From an uncultured bacterium (GTDB lineage: Bacteria > Cyanobacteriota > Vampirovibrionia > Gastranaerophilales > Gastranaerophilaceae): DNA of 64,000 nucleotides. Location: the NCBI GenBank assembly GCA_949297715.1, contig CASFTJ010000001.1, positions 224,451 through 288,450 of the forward strand, given 5' to 3'. Positions 35,589-44,585 of this stretch are shown in pieces (the stretch's first letter is position 1; each line of letters starts with the position of its first letter). A model generated the notes under the pieces. It was given only the letters and a program-made list of their open reading frames with translations, searched no databases and was not told where the DNA came from. Position numbers and translations under genes: made by a program.

Positions 35589-36317
35589 TTACTTAATTTT
35601 ATAAGGGTAATTTTTGGGGACTTTCCAACCGTTTCTGGCAATTAAAGCAGAACATCTGCTTGGATATGTTTTGCAGCGTTGTAAAATTTCTTCATCTGAA
35701 TAAATAGGTAAATTATCAAACGGAATTATTCCTCTTATATTAGTAATATTTGCAGCTGTAGCCCGCATTTTGGCAGTTTCAAACACAAATAATTCACGAC
35801 CATATGCATCTTTTTCATCATAAGTTCCACCACTGAATAGCGCAGAATAATTTTTATAATACTTTTTAGCTTTTAAAATATATACAAAAATACGACCATA
35901 AGAAAAAACCGCCATATCACCAGAGGGGAAATAAATACCGACAAATCGGTCATCGTTTACTTTATAAACACGCTTATCAGCTGTATAGTTATAATATCCA
36001 CATTCATATCCTGTTGTTTTTAAGTAATCAGCTAAATATCTTTTGAAAAAAGCACAAGAATCATCACCATAATCATCCCAATATTTTTCTTCACCATTTT
36101 CTAATGTTGAAAGATAAAAAGCTTGATTCATAACGGAATAAAATCTTGCCATACCTGTCTCAAGTGCTTTCTGATGATACTTATCCATAACTCCAGGAAT
36201 TGTTAAAGCAGCAATTAAACCTATAATCCAAATTGTAATTAATACTTCCGCAATAGTGAATGCTGGCAAAAAATTTTTATGAAATTTTAAGTTTTTTATA
36301 GATAAAATTTTAAACAT
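35589..36317 (-). CDS. Prepilin-like protein paired with a divergent HTH gene
   Basis: 242 aa. A basic leader of about 18 residues precedes AFTIAEVLITIWIIGLIAALT; Ala replaces Gly before the cleavage point. The body has FYSVMNQAFYLSTLENGEEKYW and ends NGWKVPKNYPYK, the ending shared by five of the seven prepilin-like proteins. Cys pairs (CAFF, CGYY, CKTYPSRC) may form disulfides outside the cytoplasm. It converges with the response-regulator gene (3 nt) and diverges from the HTH gene at 36416. Confidence 0.82.
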   Translation of the reverse strand: MFKILSIKNLKFHKNFLPAFTIAEVLITIWIIGLIAALTIPGVMDKYHQKALETGMARFYSVMNQAFYLSTLENGEEKYWDDYGDDSCAFFKRYLADYLKTTGYECGYYNYTADKRVYKVNDDRFVGIYFPSGDMAVFSYGRIFVYILKAKKYYKNYSALFSGGTYDEKDAYGRELFVFETAKMRATAANITNIRGIIPFDNLPIYSDEEILQRCKTYPSRCSALIARNGWKVPKNYPYKIK

Positions 36318-36364
36318 TTTTACAACCTTAAAAACATTATTATTCTTTGTTTTTCAGAATATTA

Positions 36365-36415
36365 GTAGACACAGCGTCTACGACATATGATTATTGTTAT
36401 ACAACAATTAATTGT
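36365..36415. promoter_or_regulatory. Operator-like inverted repeats between prepilin and HTH genes
   Basis: Two inverted repeats: GTAGAC-5 nt-GTCTAC (36365-36381) and the perfect palindrome ACAATTAATTGT (36404-36415), which touches the start codon of the HTH gene. Both suit binding by an HTH dimer and autorepression. Confidence 0.5.
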
Positions 36416-36625
36416 ATGAGTCAAGATATTTGTAAAATCTTCGGCAAGAAACTTCACAAAATGCGTATAGCAAAAGGCTTATCACAAGAGGAACTCGGGT
36501 TTGAAGTAGGACTTGACAAGTCTACAATCGGGAAGTATGAACTTGCACGTCGATGCATAAATCTACGTCAGGCTAAAATAATTGCGGATGCTCTAGGGGT
36601 TAAACTTTCTGAAATGCTTGATTAA
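36416..36625 (+). CDS. XRE-family HTH regulator next to a prepilin-like gene
   Basis: 69 aa from the ATG at 36416; the frame is open upstream to 36347 but that part overlaps operator-like repeats and has no ribosome site. HTH_3 domain LHKMRIAKGLSQEELGFEVGLDKSTIGKYELARRCINLRQAKIIADALGV. Diverges from the prepilin-like gene at 35589. The ATG directly follows a palindrome and has no Shine-Dalgarno, so it may be leaderless. Confidence 0.85.
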   Translation: MSQDICKIFGKKLHKMRIAKGLSQEELGFEVGLDKSTIGKYELARRCINLRQAKIIADALGVKLSEMLD

Positions 36626-36728
36626 ATTTATTTAATCTGGGTTATAATTTTTTACCATTAGTTTCACTTAAAATCCTACCATTATCAGCCAATATTTATT
36701 AAGCCAATATAATTAGAATTTTATCAAT

Positions 36729-36758
36729 AAAAAAACCCGTCTTTATACGGGCTTTTTT
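36729..36758. terminator. Bidirectional terminator between the HTH gene and the 80-aa gene
   Basis: AAAAACCCG-8 nt-CGGGCTTTTTT stem with T runs in both directions between converging genes. Confidence 0.75.
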
Positions 36759-36788
36759 AAACACTTGTAAATTACATCACTTACGAAA

Positions 36789-37031
36789 TTAAAACATACA
36801 GCCTTTTTCAAAAAAATTCTGCAAACCTTTTGCAAATGTTTTAAACACGTTATTTTTCGGTTGCGCAACATCTGAAAGCTTTTTATTTAAGCACAAATAA
36901 TCTTTATCAGATTGACCGAATAAACCTTCCAAACTTTTATTATATGCCATTTTAATTCTTTGTTTTTTCACTAACTTGCCAACTCTTTTTAAACCGGTTC
37001 TTCCTGCTTGTAAATTTAATTCTAAACTCAT
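36789..37031 (-). CDS. Small basic protein, member of the shared-element gene set
   Basis: 80 aa, rich in Lys, with the helix TGLKRVGKLVKKQRIKMAYNKSLEGLFG; two Cys (YLCLNKK, KGCMF at the very end). RBS AAAGGAG. The upstream element at 37061 is the same as that before the GH13- and GH77-like genes. No NFxG tag. Function unknown. Confidence 0.65.
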   Translation of the reverse strand: MSLELNLQAGRTGLKRVGKLVKKQRIKMAYNKSLEGLFGQSDKDYLCLNKKLSDVAQPKNNVFKTFAKGLQNFFEKGCMF

Positions 37032-37060
37032 TTGTTCTCCTTTCTAAAACTATACGAACA

Positions 37061-37089
37061 AGATAAAATCCGTAAAAAATATTTTTTGC
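37061..37089 (-). promoter_or_regulatory. Shared upstream element (copy F), before the 80-aa gene
   Basis: Minus strand AGCAAAAAATATTTTTTA then CGGATTTTATCTTG. It matches copies at 49650 and 52682 closely, including the CGGATTTT block. Confidence 0.6.
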
Positions 37090-37370
37090 TATTTTTTTAT
37101 ATCTCTAAAAATAATCTCATAACCTAAAATATTTGCAATATCACTTATTTCTTTAAATTTAAGAGTGTTGTTTTTTAATTTGTTATAAAAACTAGGATAA
37201 CAGGGGCTATAATCAGAATTTTCATTTAAGCGCGCAAGTAGCTTTCGCAAGGAAAATCCTTTATATGCACTTATCGTCTTTATGAAATCAATTAACTTTA
37301 CATTTTCAAACTTATAATCCATTCGTAACATGATAACTTTGGCAAAAACAAAAAACAAATAACTTGACAT
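37089..37370 (-). CDS. Small HTH-type regulator next to a prepilin-like gene
   Basis: Up to 93 aa; the likely start is an internal Met giving about 77 aa (MDYKFENVKLIDFIKTIS). The body LRKLLARLNENSDYSPCYPSFYNKLKNNTLKFKEISDIANILGYEIIF reads like a phage-repressor-type HTH with a recognition helix around SPCYPSFYNKLKNN. Diverges from the prepilin-like gene at 37446 over 75 bp that hold a 20-bp palindrome. Less certain than the XRE genes. Confidence 0.68.
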   Translation of the reverse strand: MSSYLFFVFAKVIMLRMDYKFENVKLIDFIKTISAYKGFSLRKLLARLNENSDYSPCYPSFYNKLKNNTLKFKEISDIANILGYEIIFRDIKK

Positions 37371-37392
37371 ATTATATCTGTATAAATATAAT

Positions 37393-37412
37393 TTATATTA
37401 AATTTAATATAA
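37393..37412. promoter_or_regulatory. 20-bp perfect palindrome between HTH and prepilin genes
   Basis: TTATATTAAATTTAATATAA, perfectly symmetric and 33 nt upstream of the prepilin ATG. A likely operator for the divergent HTH protein, overlapping the promoter. Confidence 0.55.
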
Positions 37413-37445
37413 TTTATAATATTTACTTTATAAGGAGAAAACAAA

Positions 37446-38129
37446 ATGAAAAAAGGGTTTACTATGGCAGAAGTTCTTATAACCATTGGTATTATAGGTA
37501 TAATTGCCGCAATAACAATACCGCAAGTTATTGAGGGTTATAAAAAGAAAGAGGTTGTTACAAGACTTAAACGAAATTATTCTTTAATTTTGCAAGCAAT
37601 AAGAGCATCAGAAAGCAAAAACGGGGAATTAAGATATTGGGATTCTACACTTACGGGACATGATTTTTTTGAAACATACATAAAAGAATTTTTTTCAAAT
37701 CCGATTGAAATTTCCACTGCCGAACTAAAAACAAAAGTAAAAAGAAAAACTTTAAAGGGGACGAATTATGGAGGAACAACGTACAATGGAGACAACTCCA
37801 CTCATTTTTATACTAATGACGGCAGCTTAATAACTTTAAATTTAAATGCAAGCAGCGAAGCAGGCTTATGGGTTGGTATAGATGTTAATGGCAATCAACA
37901 ACCTAATACTGTAGGCAAAGATACATTTTTATTTTTTTTCAGCACCAAAAAAGGTCTTATACCTCTTGGATATGAAGGCACTCCAACCCCTTGGGTTTGT
38001 ACAAACTGTTCCAGAGAAAAATTAAAACAAGGAGGCTCCCACTCTTGTAACCTGACCGAAAGTGGCTATTGGTGTGCAGCTTTAATCGTAAATGACAATT
38101 GGGAAATCAAGAAAGATTATCCGTGGTAA
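37446..38129 (+). CDS. Prepilin-like protein paired with a divergent HTH gene
   Basis: 227 aa with a minimal leader: KKGFTMAEVLITIGIIGII. Strong TAAGGAG site. Body: RNYSLILQAIRASESKNGELRYW, then a DVNGNQQPNTVGKDTFLFFF block (possible Ca2+ loop), a CTNC pair, and the ending NDNWEIKKDYPW. It unites both sub-family signatures (the PN-G-D-F block and the KDYP ending). Converges with era over 3 nt. Confidence 0.83.
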   Translation: MKKGFTMAEVLITIGIIGIIAAITIPQVIEGYKKKEVVTRLKRNYSLILQAIRASESKNGELRYWDSTLTGHDFFETYIKEFFSNPIEISTAELKTKVKRKTLKGTNYGGTTYNGDNSTHFYTNDGSLITLNLNASSEAGLWVGIDVNGNQQPNTVGKDTFLFFFSTKKGLIPLGYEGTPTPWVCTNCSREKLKQGGSHSCNLTESGYWCAALIVNDNWEIKKDYPW

Positions 38130-38132
38130 AAT

Positions 38133-39023
38133 TTATTTTTCCTGTTCGTACCCGAAGTTTTTTAAAGAATTTTCTTTTTTTCTCCAATCCTTTTCAACTT
38201 TAACTTCTAAGCCCAAAAAAACTTTTTTATCGACAATTTTTTCAAGCTCTAAACGAGCTTCTGTTCCGATTTTTTTGAGCATTGAACCGTTTTTACCTAT
38301 TAAAATCCCTTTCTGGCTTTTAGTTTCACAATAAATTACGGCTATAATTCGGTCAATATCTTCTTCCTCCTGATATTGTTCAACTTTCACCGCCACAGAA
38401 TGAGGAATTTCATCGGAAGTATTAAGAAGAATTTTTTCTCTTACAATTTCTTCCGTAACCGATCTCATTGTTTCTTCCGTTACAACATCTTCAGGATAGA
38501 GAAGTTCACCTTGGGGAAGTTTTTTGTAAATTTCACTTATCAAAGTGTCGATATTACGTCCTGTCTTCGCTGAAACTCTAACAACCGGCAAATTTTTATT
38601 AAAAAGAGTCTTATATGAAAGAAGATTTTCTTCAACTTTTTCAGGCTTTTTTAATTTATCGACTTTATTCATAACAATAATTATAGGCACTTCAGTTTCC
38701 AAAAGATTTTCAGCAATCCACCTGTCGCCTTTTCCTGCCTGCTCCGAACCGTCCACAAGAAAAAGAATTACGTCAGCGTCAGGAATTGCAATCCTTGCTT
38801 CATCCAACAAAAATTCACCAAGCTTGTTTAAGGGTTTGTGAACACCCGGAGTATCCACAAAAACAATCTGCCCTTTTTCTGTTGTGTAAATTCCTTTTAT
38901 TCTTTTTCTTGTAGTCTGCGCCTTGTCGGTTGTGATTACAATTTTCTGCCCCAAAATACAATTCAAAAGGGTTGACTTGCCGACATTCGGGCGACCTATT
39001 ATTGCTGTAAATCCGCTTTTCAT
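38133..39023 (-). CDS. era: GTPase Era
   Basis: 296 aa, typical length. G1 GRPNVGKST, G3 DTPGVH, G4 NKVD, G5 SAKTG, followed by a C-terminal KH domain with GILIGKNGSMLKKIG. Era binds the 3' end of 16S rRNA during 30S maturation. No Shine-Dalgarno; TAAGAT ends 7 nt before the ATG, the same TAAGATTG-to-ATG layout as rsmI, so it may be leaderless. Confidence 0.96.
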   Translation of the reverse strand: MKSGFTAIIGRPNVGKSTLLNCILGQKIVITTDKAQTTRKRIKGIYTTEKGQIVFVDTPGVHKPLNKLGEFLLDEARIAIPDADVILFLVDGSEQAGKGDRWIAENLLETEVPIIIVMNKVDKLKKPEKVEENLLSYKTLFNKNLPVVRVSAKTGRNIDTLISEIYKKLPQGELLYPEDVVTEETMRSVTEEIVREKILLNTSDEIPHSVAVKVEQYQEEEDIDRIIAVIYCETKSQKGILIGKNGSMLKKIGTEARLELEKIVDKKVFLGLEVKVEKDWRKKENSLKNFGYEQEK

Positions 39024-39129
39024 GTTTACAATCTTAACACAAAAGTATCAATTTTTTAATATACTAGCAATTTTTTTCATGTCAATGTATTATATAATAT
39101 ATAGTGGTAGGTAATGTAACGGGAAAAAT

Positions 39130-41397
39130 ATGATTAAAAACTCCGAAAAACTCGGTCTTATTTTATTATTATGCCTCAGCTTAACCAATATATCAAGCGG
39201 ACCGGCATTAGCAGATAACACTCTTAATCAGGTAGACATCCGAAAAAATTCGACAAACGGACTTGAATTTACTTTATATACCTCAAGCCCATATGCTGAT
39301 AATGTTGTTGTCACAAAAAAATCCGACAACAAATATGTAATTTTGATGCCTAACGTAAACAACACCTCAACTGCAAAACCTGATTTTGGCTCTGCAAAAG
39401 ATGTTATAACAGATGTTGACGTCAGAGCCATTAACGATGGAGCAGGCGGATATACAAAAGTGACGGTTATTACCAACCGCCCTGTTGATATCAAAACAAA
39501 TACAGCAAAAACATCTCCCGTAACTCAGGAACAGCAAGAATATCGAGCACTTATTGCACAGAAAAAGACAACAGCTCAAACTTCTGCACCTGCCCCGCAG
39601 CAAAAAAAATCTTCAGGTATTAAATTACCGGAAATTCAACCTACCAAAACAGCTCAAGATATAGCATCAACTAAAGTTGCAGCAAAATCCACCGAACAGA
39701 AAGTTCAAACACCTTCTGTTCAACCTGCTGTTGCAAAACAAACAACACCTAAAACAGCAGACACTGGTACAAAACAGAATGCAAACATAAAAAAAGTTTC
39801 TACCACAAAAACAACTGCTGAAAAATCTCAATCACAAGCAAAACCAATTACCCTCCCCACTCAAAAACAACATGAAAAAATAGCAGAAAATAAAAACATA
39901 ACTACTCAAACTGAGCAACCTAATACAATAACAAATTCCCAAAACGAATTGGGTACAATTGCTGAAAATATAGGAGAAACAACATCTGTTCCTATTTCAA
40001 CTCCATCAGATTCAAATAAAAACGCCTTTAATCTTCAGCAATCTGCAAGCGTTTTGTTGTCAAAACTGACTCACAAACTACCGCAAAATTTACCGGTTAC
40101 AATTGTATTAATCTTTGTACCACTATTTTGCTTAATATCATTATTTAAGTTGATAAAAAATTCGCTTATACGCTCACAAGCATTAAAAACTTCATTTCTT
40201 AACAATATTTCAAAAAGTAAAAAACCAATTCAAAACTATGATAATATTATCAATAATGAAAATTTGAGCTGGCAAGAAAAATACCAGCAATATATGGATG
40301 CATCAGGCGAAAAAATTGAAGCTATAAACAAGGCAAAAGAAACACAAAACGAAAAATATACATTTATTACAACACCAAAAGTACAAGAAAACATTCAACA
40401 GATACCGGCCCCCATCCAAGCAACAGAACAACCGAAACCCCAACCAAAGATTCAGCCTAAAGCCCCTGTTGCGAAGCAAGCAAAACCGGCAAAATCAGAA
40501 CCAAAAGCAGCTCAATCCAAATTTGTTACAGAATCACGTCTTGAAAAATTGGAAAGACTGCTTCACATATCTCCTGCGACGGAAAAAACTCAAATCGAAA
40601 ACGATATAAAAGAAACCGAAAATATACCGCTTTCAATTGAAAATAACAATATTAAATTAACACAGCCAACGGTATCTGAAGACAATGCAATAAATGAAAG
40701 TATTAAACCAATAAAATTAAAAGCTTTTGCGGAAAAAGATACCCTTGAAGAAACCCGCAGAAACAAACGCATTAAACACAGACGCATTCAAATTGAACTT
40801 CCGAAAGAAGGTCCTCACGTAAATCTTGGATACTCACAACTTCACACGAATCCGAGAATGTTTAAAAATGCAAACCTCAGCGTTTCAGATTTAATAGCAA
40901 CAAACAACAGACTTTTAAATAAACCGGAATTCAAAGAAGATAAAAATGATTATGAAGTAATTTCGGTTGATGAATACTTTAACTTGATAGATAACGACAA
41001 ATCAAAAGTAACAAGTTCGCTATCAGATGTTGTTGCAAACAGTCTTGCAAATATGAAACCATCACTTGCACCAAAAATGAAATCACAAAATATTACAAAT
41101 CCCATAACTAAAAATCAAAACGAAACAAAAGCGGATTATTTAAGCGGCTTGATAGTAAAATCAGGATTCAACATAGATGCAAACCGCGGTTTTTATCTGG
41201 TATCACTGGACGGCAAATCAGCAGTTGTCGGCAGAATAGATGAAGAAGTATTTGTCTTGAAGAAATTTGACAGAAACATAGATAAACCGCTTCAGGTAAG
41301 AATGGACAACCCGAATGTTTACATGGTAAAAGCGGATGATTTCAAATCGCTTGTAGAAGTAAGCAAAGACAATATGGGTGTTTTAATAGAATTATAA
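39130..41397 (+). CDS. Membrane-anchored protein with AMIN-like periplasmic domain
   Basis: 755 aa. Signal peptide about residues 1-28 (LGLILLLCLSLTNISSGPALA). Residues 30-120 look like an AMIN domain (LEFTLYTSSPYADNVVV ... YTKVTVITNRPVDI), a peptidoglycan or secretin-linked fold. A Thr/Gln/Lys-rich linker leads to one membrane helix near 320-342 (VTIVLIFVPLFCLISLFKLI), and then about 410 residues on the other side, with disordered Pro/Gln/Lys parts and a conserved-looking C-terminal beta domain (YLVSLDGKSAVVGRIDEEVFVLKKF). The two-sided design suggests an envelope scaffold. Function unknown. Confidence 0.7.
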   Translation: MIKNSEKLGLILLLCLSLTNISSGPALADNTLNQVDIRKNSTNGLEFTLYTSSPYADNVVVTKKSDNKYVILMPNVNNTSTAKPDFGSAKDVITDVDVRAINDGAGGYTKVTVITNRPVDIKTNTAKTSPVTQEQQEYRALIAQKKTTAQTSAPAPQQKKSSGIKLPEIQPTKTAQDIASTKVAAKSTEQKVQTPSVQPAVAKQTTPKTADTGTKQNANIKKVSTTKTTAEKSQSQAKPITLPTQKQHEKIAENKNITTQTEQPNTITNSQNELGTIAENIGETTSVPISTPSDSNKNAFNLQQSASVLLSKLTHKLPQNLPVTIVLIFVPLFCLISLFKLIKNSLIRSQALKTSFLNNISKSKKPIQNYDNIINNENLSWQEKYQQYMDASGEKIEAINKAKETQNEKYTFITTPKVQENIQQIPAPIQATEQPKPQPKIQPKAPVAKQAKPAKSEPKAAQSKFVTESRLEKLERLLHISPATEKTQIENDIKETENIPLSIENNNIKLTQPTVSEDNAINESIKPIKLKAFAEKDTLEETRRNKRIKHRRIQIELPKEGPHVNLGYSQLHTNPRMFKNANLSVSDLIATNNRLLNKPEFKEDKNDYEVISVDEYFNLIDNDKSKVTSSLSDVVANSLANMKPSLAPKMKSQNITNPITKNQNETKADYLSGLIVKSGFNIDANRGFYLVSLDGKSAVVGRIDEEVFVLKKFDRNIDKPLQVRMDNPNVYMVKADDFKSLVEVSKDNMGVLIEL

Positions 41398-41406
41398 AAC
41401 AGAATT

Positions 41407-41442
41407 AAAGCGGGTAATGATTTTAAACACACCCGCTTTTTT
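41407..41442 (+). terminator. Terminator after the AMIN-like gene
   Basis: AAAGCGGGT and ACCCGCTTT form a 9-bp stem with a 15-nt loop followed by TTTTTT. Confidence 0.85.
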
Positions 41443-41456
41443 AATGGGAAGAAGAA

Positions 41457-42632
41457 ATGAAAAGAGCAATTAAAGCATTATTATCCGGAGTGTTTTTAAT
41501 TATTTTATCCTGCGGATGTGTTCAAAAGGATTCCCGCACACATTTGCAGTTTTCAAGCTGGGGCTCAAAATCTGAAATCGAGATTTTAGAACCGATTCTT
41601 AATGAATTTGAAAAAGAAAATCCTGATATAAAAATAGATTTTATGCATATTCCGCAAAATTACTTTCAAAAATTACACCTTTTATTTGCCTCAAACACAG
41701 CGCCGGATGTAATTTTCATCAACAATCTTTACCTGCCTATATACGCAGATGCGGGAAAACTTGAAGATCTGACAGATTACGACCTTATTGATGATGATTT
41801 TTACCCGAAATCTATTCAAGCTTTAAGCCGTAACGGCAAAATTTACGGAATCCCAAGAGATATCTCAAACCTTGTAATTTTTTATAACAAAAATATTTTT
41901 GATAAAAACCGCCTGCCCTATCCAGACAACAAAACAACCTTTGCAGAATTTCTTGAACTTGCTAAAAAAACAACCGATAAAGAAAACGGAATTTTCGGAA
42001 TCAGTTTTGAAGAAGATCCGCTGTTTTATCTTCCGTATTTAATGAGCGAAGGGGGCGGACTTCTGGCAGATGACGGGCAAGCAGAAATTCTTGACACACC
42101 CGAAAGCCAAAACGGAATAAATTTTTATTCAGACTTAAGAAACAAATACAACGTTGCACCTAAAAAAAGCGATAGTGCAAGTTTAACAATGGCGCAAATG
42201 TTTTTACAAGGAAAACTGGCAATGCACTTAACAGGAAGATGGCTTGTTCCAAAATATAGAGAAAGTGCAGATTTTGACTGGGATATAGCACAGCTTCCAA
42301 AGGGAACTAAAGGAAGTATAGTGCCGCTTGACGCATCGGGCTGGGCGATTTCAAAAGATTCAAAACATAAAGCTCAAGCCGCAAAATTAATTAAATTTCT
42401 TTCATCAAAAGAAAGTCTTGAAAAATTTTCAAAAAGCGGTTTAATAGTTCCGGCAAGAAAATCCTCTGCAAATTCGACAAGCTTTCTGGACGGTCAAAAA
42501 CCGAAAAATGCAAAAGTTTTTCTTGAAGTTATAGACACCTCAAAACCAACCCCCGTAAACAGAAATTATAACGAAATTCTTGATAAAACAAAACAAAAAC
42601 TGGAACCTTTATTTAATAAAACCGGCAGATAA
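41457..42632 (+). CDS. ABC-type sugar-binding lipoprotein, family 1
   Basis: 391 aa. Signal sequence with a lipobox-type ILSCGC around residues 17-22. The solute-binding fold is clear: FSSWGSKSEIEILEPILNEFEKENPDI, NTAPDVIFINNLYLPIYADAGKLEDL, the hinge block GKIYGIPRDISNLVIFYNKNIF and AMHLTGRWLVPKYRE. It should capture a sugar or oligosaccharide in the periplasm. No permease or ATPase gene is adjacent. RBS GAAGAA only. Confidence 0.88.
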   Translation: MKRAIKALLSGVFLIILSCGCVQKDSRTHLQFSSWGSKSEIEILEPILNEFEKENPDIKIDFMHIPQNYFQKLHLLFASNTAPDVIFINNLYLPIYADAGKLEDLTDYDLIDDDFYPKSIQALSRNGKIYGIPRDISNLVIFYNKNIFDKNRLPYPDNKTTFAEFLELAKKTTDKENGIFGISFEEDPLFYLPYLMSEGGGLLADDGQAEILDTPESQNGINFYSDLRNKYNVAPKKSDSASLTMAQMFLQGKLAMHLTGRWLVPKYRESADFDWDIAQLPKGTKGSIVPLDASGWAISKDSKHKAQAAKLIKFLSSKESLEKFSKSGLIVPARKSSANSTSFLDGQKPKNAKVFLEVIDTSKPTPVNRNYNEILDKTKQKLEPLFNKTGR

Positions 42633-42633
42633 A

Positions 42634-42864
42634 TTATTTAAGTTTTTTTCTATCTAACAATTTGTCAAAATCAATATCCAGAACATCCATAATTGCAGCA
42701 ATCACAGTAAGCGAAGTATTAGTTTCTCCACGTTCAATTTTACCAATATGCTGCCCGAACCCCAAGCCTACTTTTTCAGCCAAACCTTCTTGTGAATAAC
42801 CGGCGCGATTACGCTCGGCTTTCAAATTACGTCCGAATTCTTTCAAAATTTCTTTCTTATCCAT
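42634..42864 (-). CDS. XRE-family HTH regulator next to a prepilin-like gene
   Basis: 76 aa. HTH_3: FGRNLKAERNRAGYSQEGLAEKVGLGFGQHIGKIERGETNTSLTVIAAIMDVLDIDFDKLL. Diverges from the prepilin-like gene at 42971; the start codons are about 106 bp apart. Converges with the sugar-binding gene with only 1 nt between stops. Confidence 0.87.
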   Translation of the reverse strand: MDKKEILKEFGRNLKAERNRAGYSQEGLAEKVGLGFGQHIGKIERGETNTSLTVIAAIMDVLDIDFDKLLDRKKLK

Positions 42865-42881
42865 TAGTATATATTAGACAA

Positions 42882-42910
42882 TTGACAAATTGCATTCTAC
42901 ACTTTATAAT
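42882..42910 (+). promoter_or_regulatory. Consensus promoter of the prepilin-like gene at 42971
   Basis: Perfect TTGACA, 17-nt spacer, perfect TATAAT. The -35 overlaps CAATTGACAAATTG, an imperfect repeat of CAATTG, a likely operator. A full-consensus promoter makes sense only if it is normally repressed. Confidence 0.7.
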
Positions 42911-42970
42911 ACTTTATATACATTATATTTAATGTAAAATAACATAAATAAATTGGACAAGGAGATAGCA

Positions 42971-43651
42971 ATGCAAAAAGGATTTACACTAGCGGAAGTA
43001 TTGATTACAATTGGAATAATCGGACTGGTAGCCGCTTTAACATTTCCTATACTTTTAAAGCATCATCGAAAAACAGTAATTGAAACTTCTTTAAAAAAAT
43101 TTTATACTTCAACAAATCAAGCAGTATTATTATCGGTTGCCCAAAACGGAGAAACCAAAGACTGGCAGTTTCCATCTGATACTCCAGAAGAAATTGAAAA
43201 TTGGTATAATATATATTTTAAAAAATATTTAAATACACACCGTACAGGCATAGAAAGCGTCGATGGTAGAAACTATTTTACAATATATTTTGCAGACGGC
43301 ACAGCGGCAAAATTAACTTATATGGGACACGACTGGTATTTTTGTTTGAATGCAAAATATCTCCAAGATTTCAATAAATGGCGCGGAAGCCAATGTTTCC
43401 TGTTTGGATTTTATCCGGTAGCCGGAGCACTTTCAAATTCGCCAAGCTACTCCCAGAAAAACTTTAGGAATAAAGGAATAGAACCATATGTAAAAGATAT
43501 TATGACAGATGAAACAGGAAATAATATGACAGATGAAAATGGGAATTTTGTTCATACGACAGAAAAAGATCTTTACTCACAAAAAGCTTGGTCAAAAATA
43601 ATTCAACTAAACAATTGGCAAATCCCAAAAGACTACCCTGTCAGATATTAA
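42971..43651 (+). CDS. Prepilin-like protein paired with a divergent HTH gene
   Basis: 226 aa from the ATG at 42971 (AAGGAG, 7-nt gap); the open frame begins earlier with TTG. QKGFTLAEVLITIGIIGLV is at the very start, so the leader is about three residues. Body: KKFYTSTNQAVLLSVAQNGETKDW, a duplicated DETGNNMTDENGN stretch, and the ending NNWQIPKDYPVRY. Next to rsmI downstream but with separate expression. Confidence 0.85.
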   Translation: MQKGFTLAEVLITIGIIGLVAALTFPILLKHHRKTVIETSLKKFYTSTNQAVLLSVAQNGETKDWQFPSDTPEEIENWYNIYFKKYLNTHRTGIESVDGRNYFTIYFADGTAAKLTYMGHDWYFCLNAKYLQDFNKWRGSQCFLFGFYPVAGALSNSPSYSQKNFRNKGIEPYVKDIMTDETGNNMTDENGNFVHTTEKDLYSQKAWSKIIQLNNWQIPKDYPVRY

Positions 43652-43677
43652 ATCTTTTTTCATGCTAAGATTGAGTT

Positions 43678-44490
43678 ATGAAAGAATATGATTTATACAT
43701 AGTGCCGACGCCGATCGGAAACTTAAGCGACATAACCTTAAGAGCGATAGAAGTTTTAAAAGCGGTTGATATAATAGCCTGCGAAGATGTTCGTGTAACC
43801 CAAAAACTTCTAAATCACTACGTAATAAAAACCAAATGTATTTCATATCACAAATTCAACGAAAAAGAGCGGCTAAATTTTTTCAAAGAACAATTAACTC
43901 AAGGGAAAAAAATTGCGCTTGTATCAGATGCCGGCACCCCGTTATTTTGCGATCCCGGAGCAGTTTTAGTTGAGGGATTACGGAAAGAAAAATATACAAT
44001 AACAGCGCTTGCAGGAGCGAACGCTGTTGCAACATTTCTGTCACAAAACGCAAGAGAAGGAGAAGATTTTTATTTTGCGGGATTTTTGCCAAAATCAGAC
44101 ACCCAAATTGAAAACATTTTAGAAAAATACAAAACGACAAACATCGTATTTTACGAAAGCCCGAACCGCTTAAACGCCACCCTTGAAATAATTAAAAACA
44201 CAAGAAACAACCCTCAAGTTTCAATCGGCCGGGAGCTTACGAAAATATTTGAAGAAATTAAAACAGGCACCGCCGAAGAAGTTATAAACCATTTTAAAAC
44301 AAACCCTTTAAAAGGGGAAATTGTCGGCATGATTTTTGCCCAGAAACAAAAACATGACATAGAAATTTTTGATGAAAAAATAAGAAAATTAAAAAACAAA
44401 AATTTTAGCGCAAAAGATATTTCAATAATTCTTTCTGAATTATACGGAATAGGCAAAAACGAAATATATAAAAGAATTTTAGACATATAA
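43678..44490 (+). CDS. rsmI: 16S rRNA (cytidine1402-2'-O)-methyltransferase
   Basis: 270 aa. Tetrapyrrole-methylase fold: YIVPTPIGNLSDITLRAIEVLKAVDIIACEDVRVTQKLL, VSDAGTPLFCDPGAVLV, and FYESPNRLNATLEII; the C-terminal part ends in a short helix domain. It 2'-O-methylates C1402 in the decoding centre. No Shine-Dalgarno; TAAGAT at 43666 is 6 nt from the ATG, so the mRNA may be leaderless. Confidence 0.95.
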   Translation: MKEYDLYIVPTPIGNLSDITLRAIEVLKAVDIIACEDVRVTQKLLNHYVIKTKCISYHKFNEKERLNFFKEQLTQGKKIALVSDAGTPLFCDPGAVLVEGLRKEKYTITALAGANAVATFLSQNAREGEDFYFAGFLPKSDTQIENILEKYKTTNIVFYESPNRLNATLEIIKNTRNNPQVSIGRELTKIFEEIKTGTAEEVINHFKTNPLKGEIVGMIFAQKQKHDIEIFDEKIRKLKNKNFSAKDISIILSELYGIGKNEIYKRILDI

Positions 44491-44585
44491 ACAAATGTTT
44501 CGGAACTTAATATTAAAATTTCCACTTTTAGAAGTTTATGCTATAATATGATTAATATAAGAGAAGATTTGAGGATTCTGATTTT

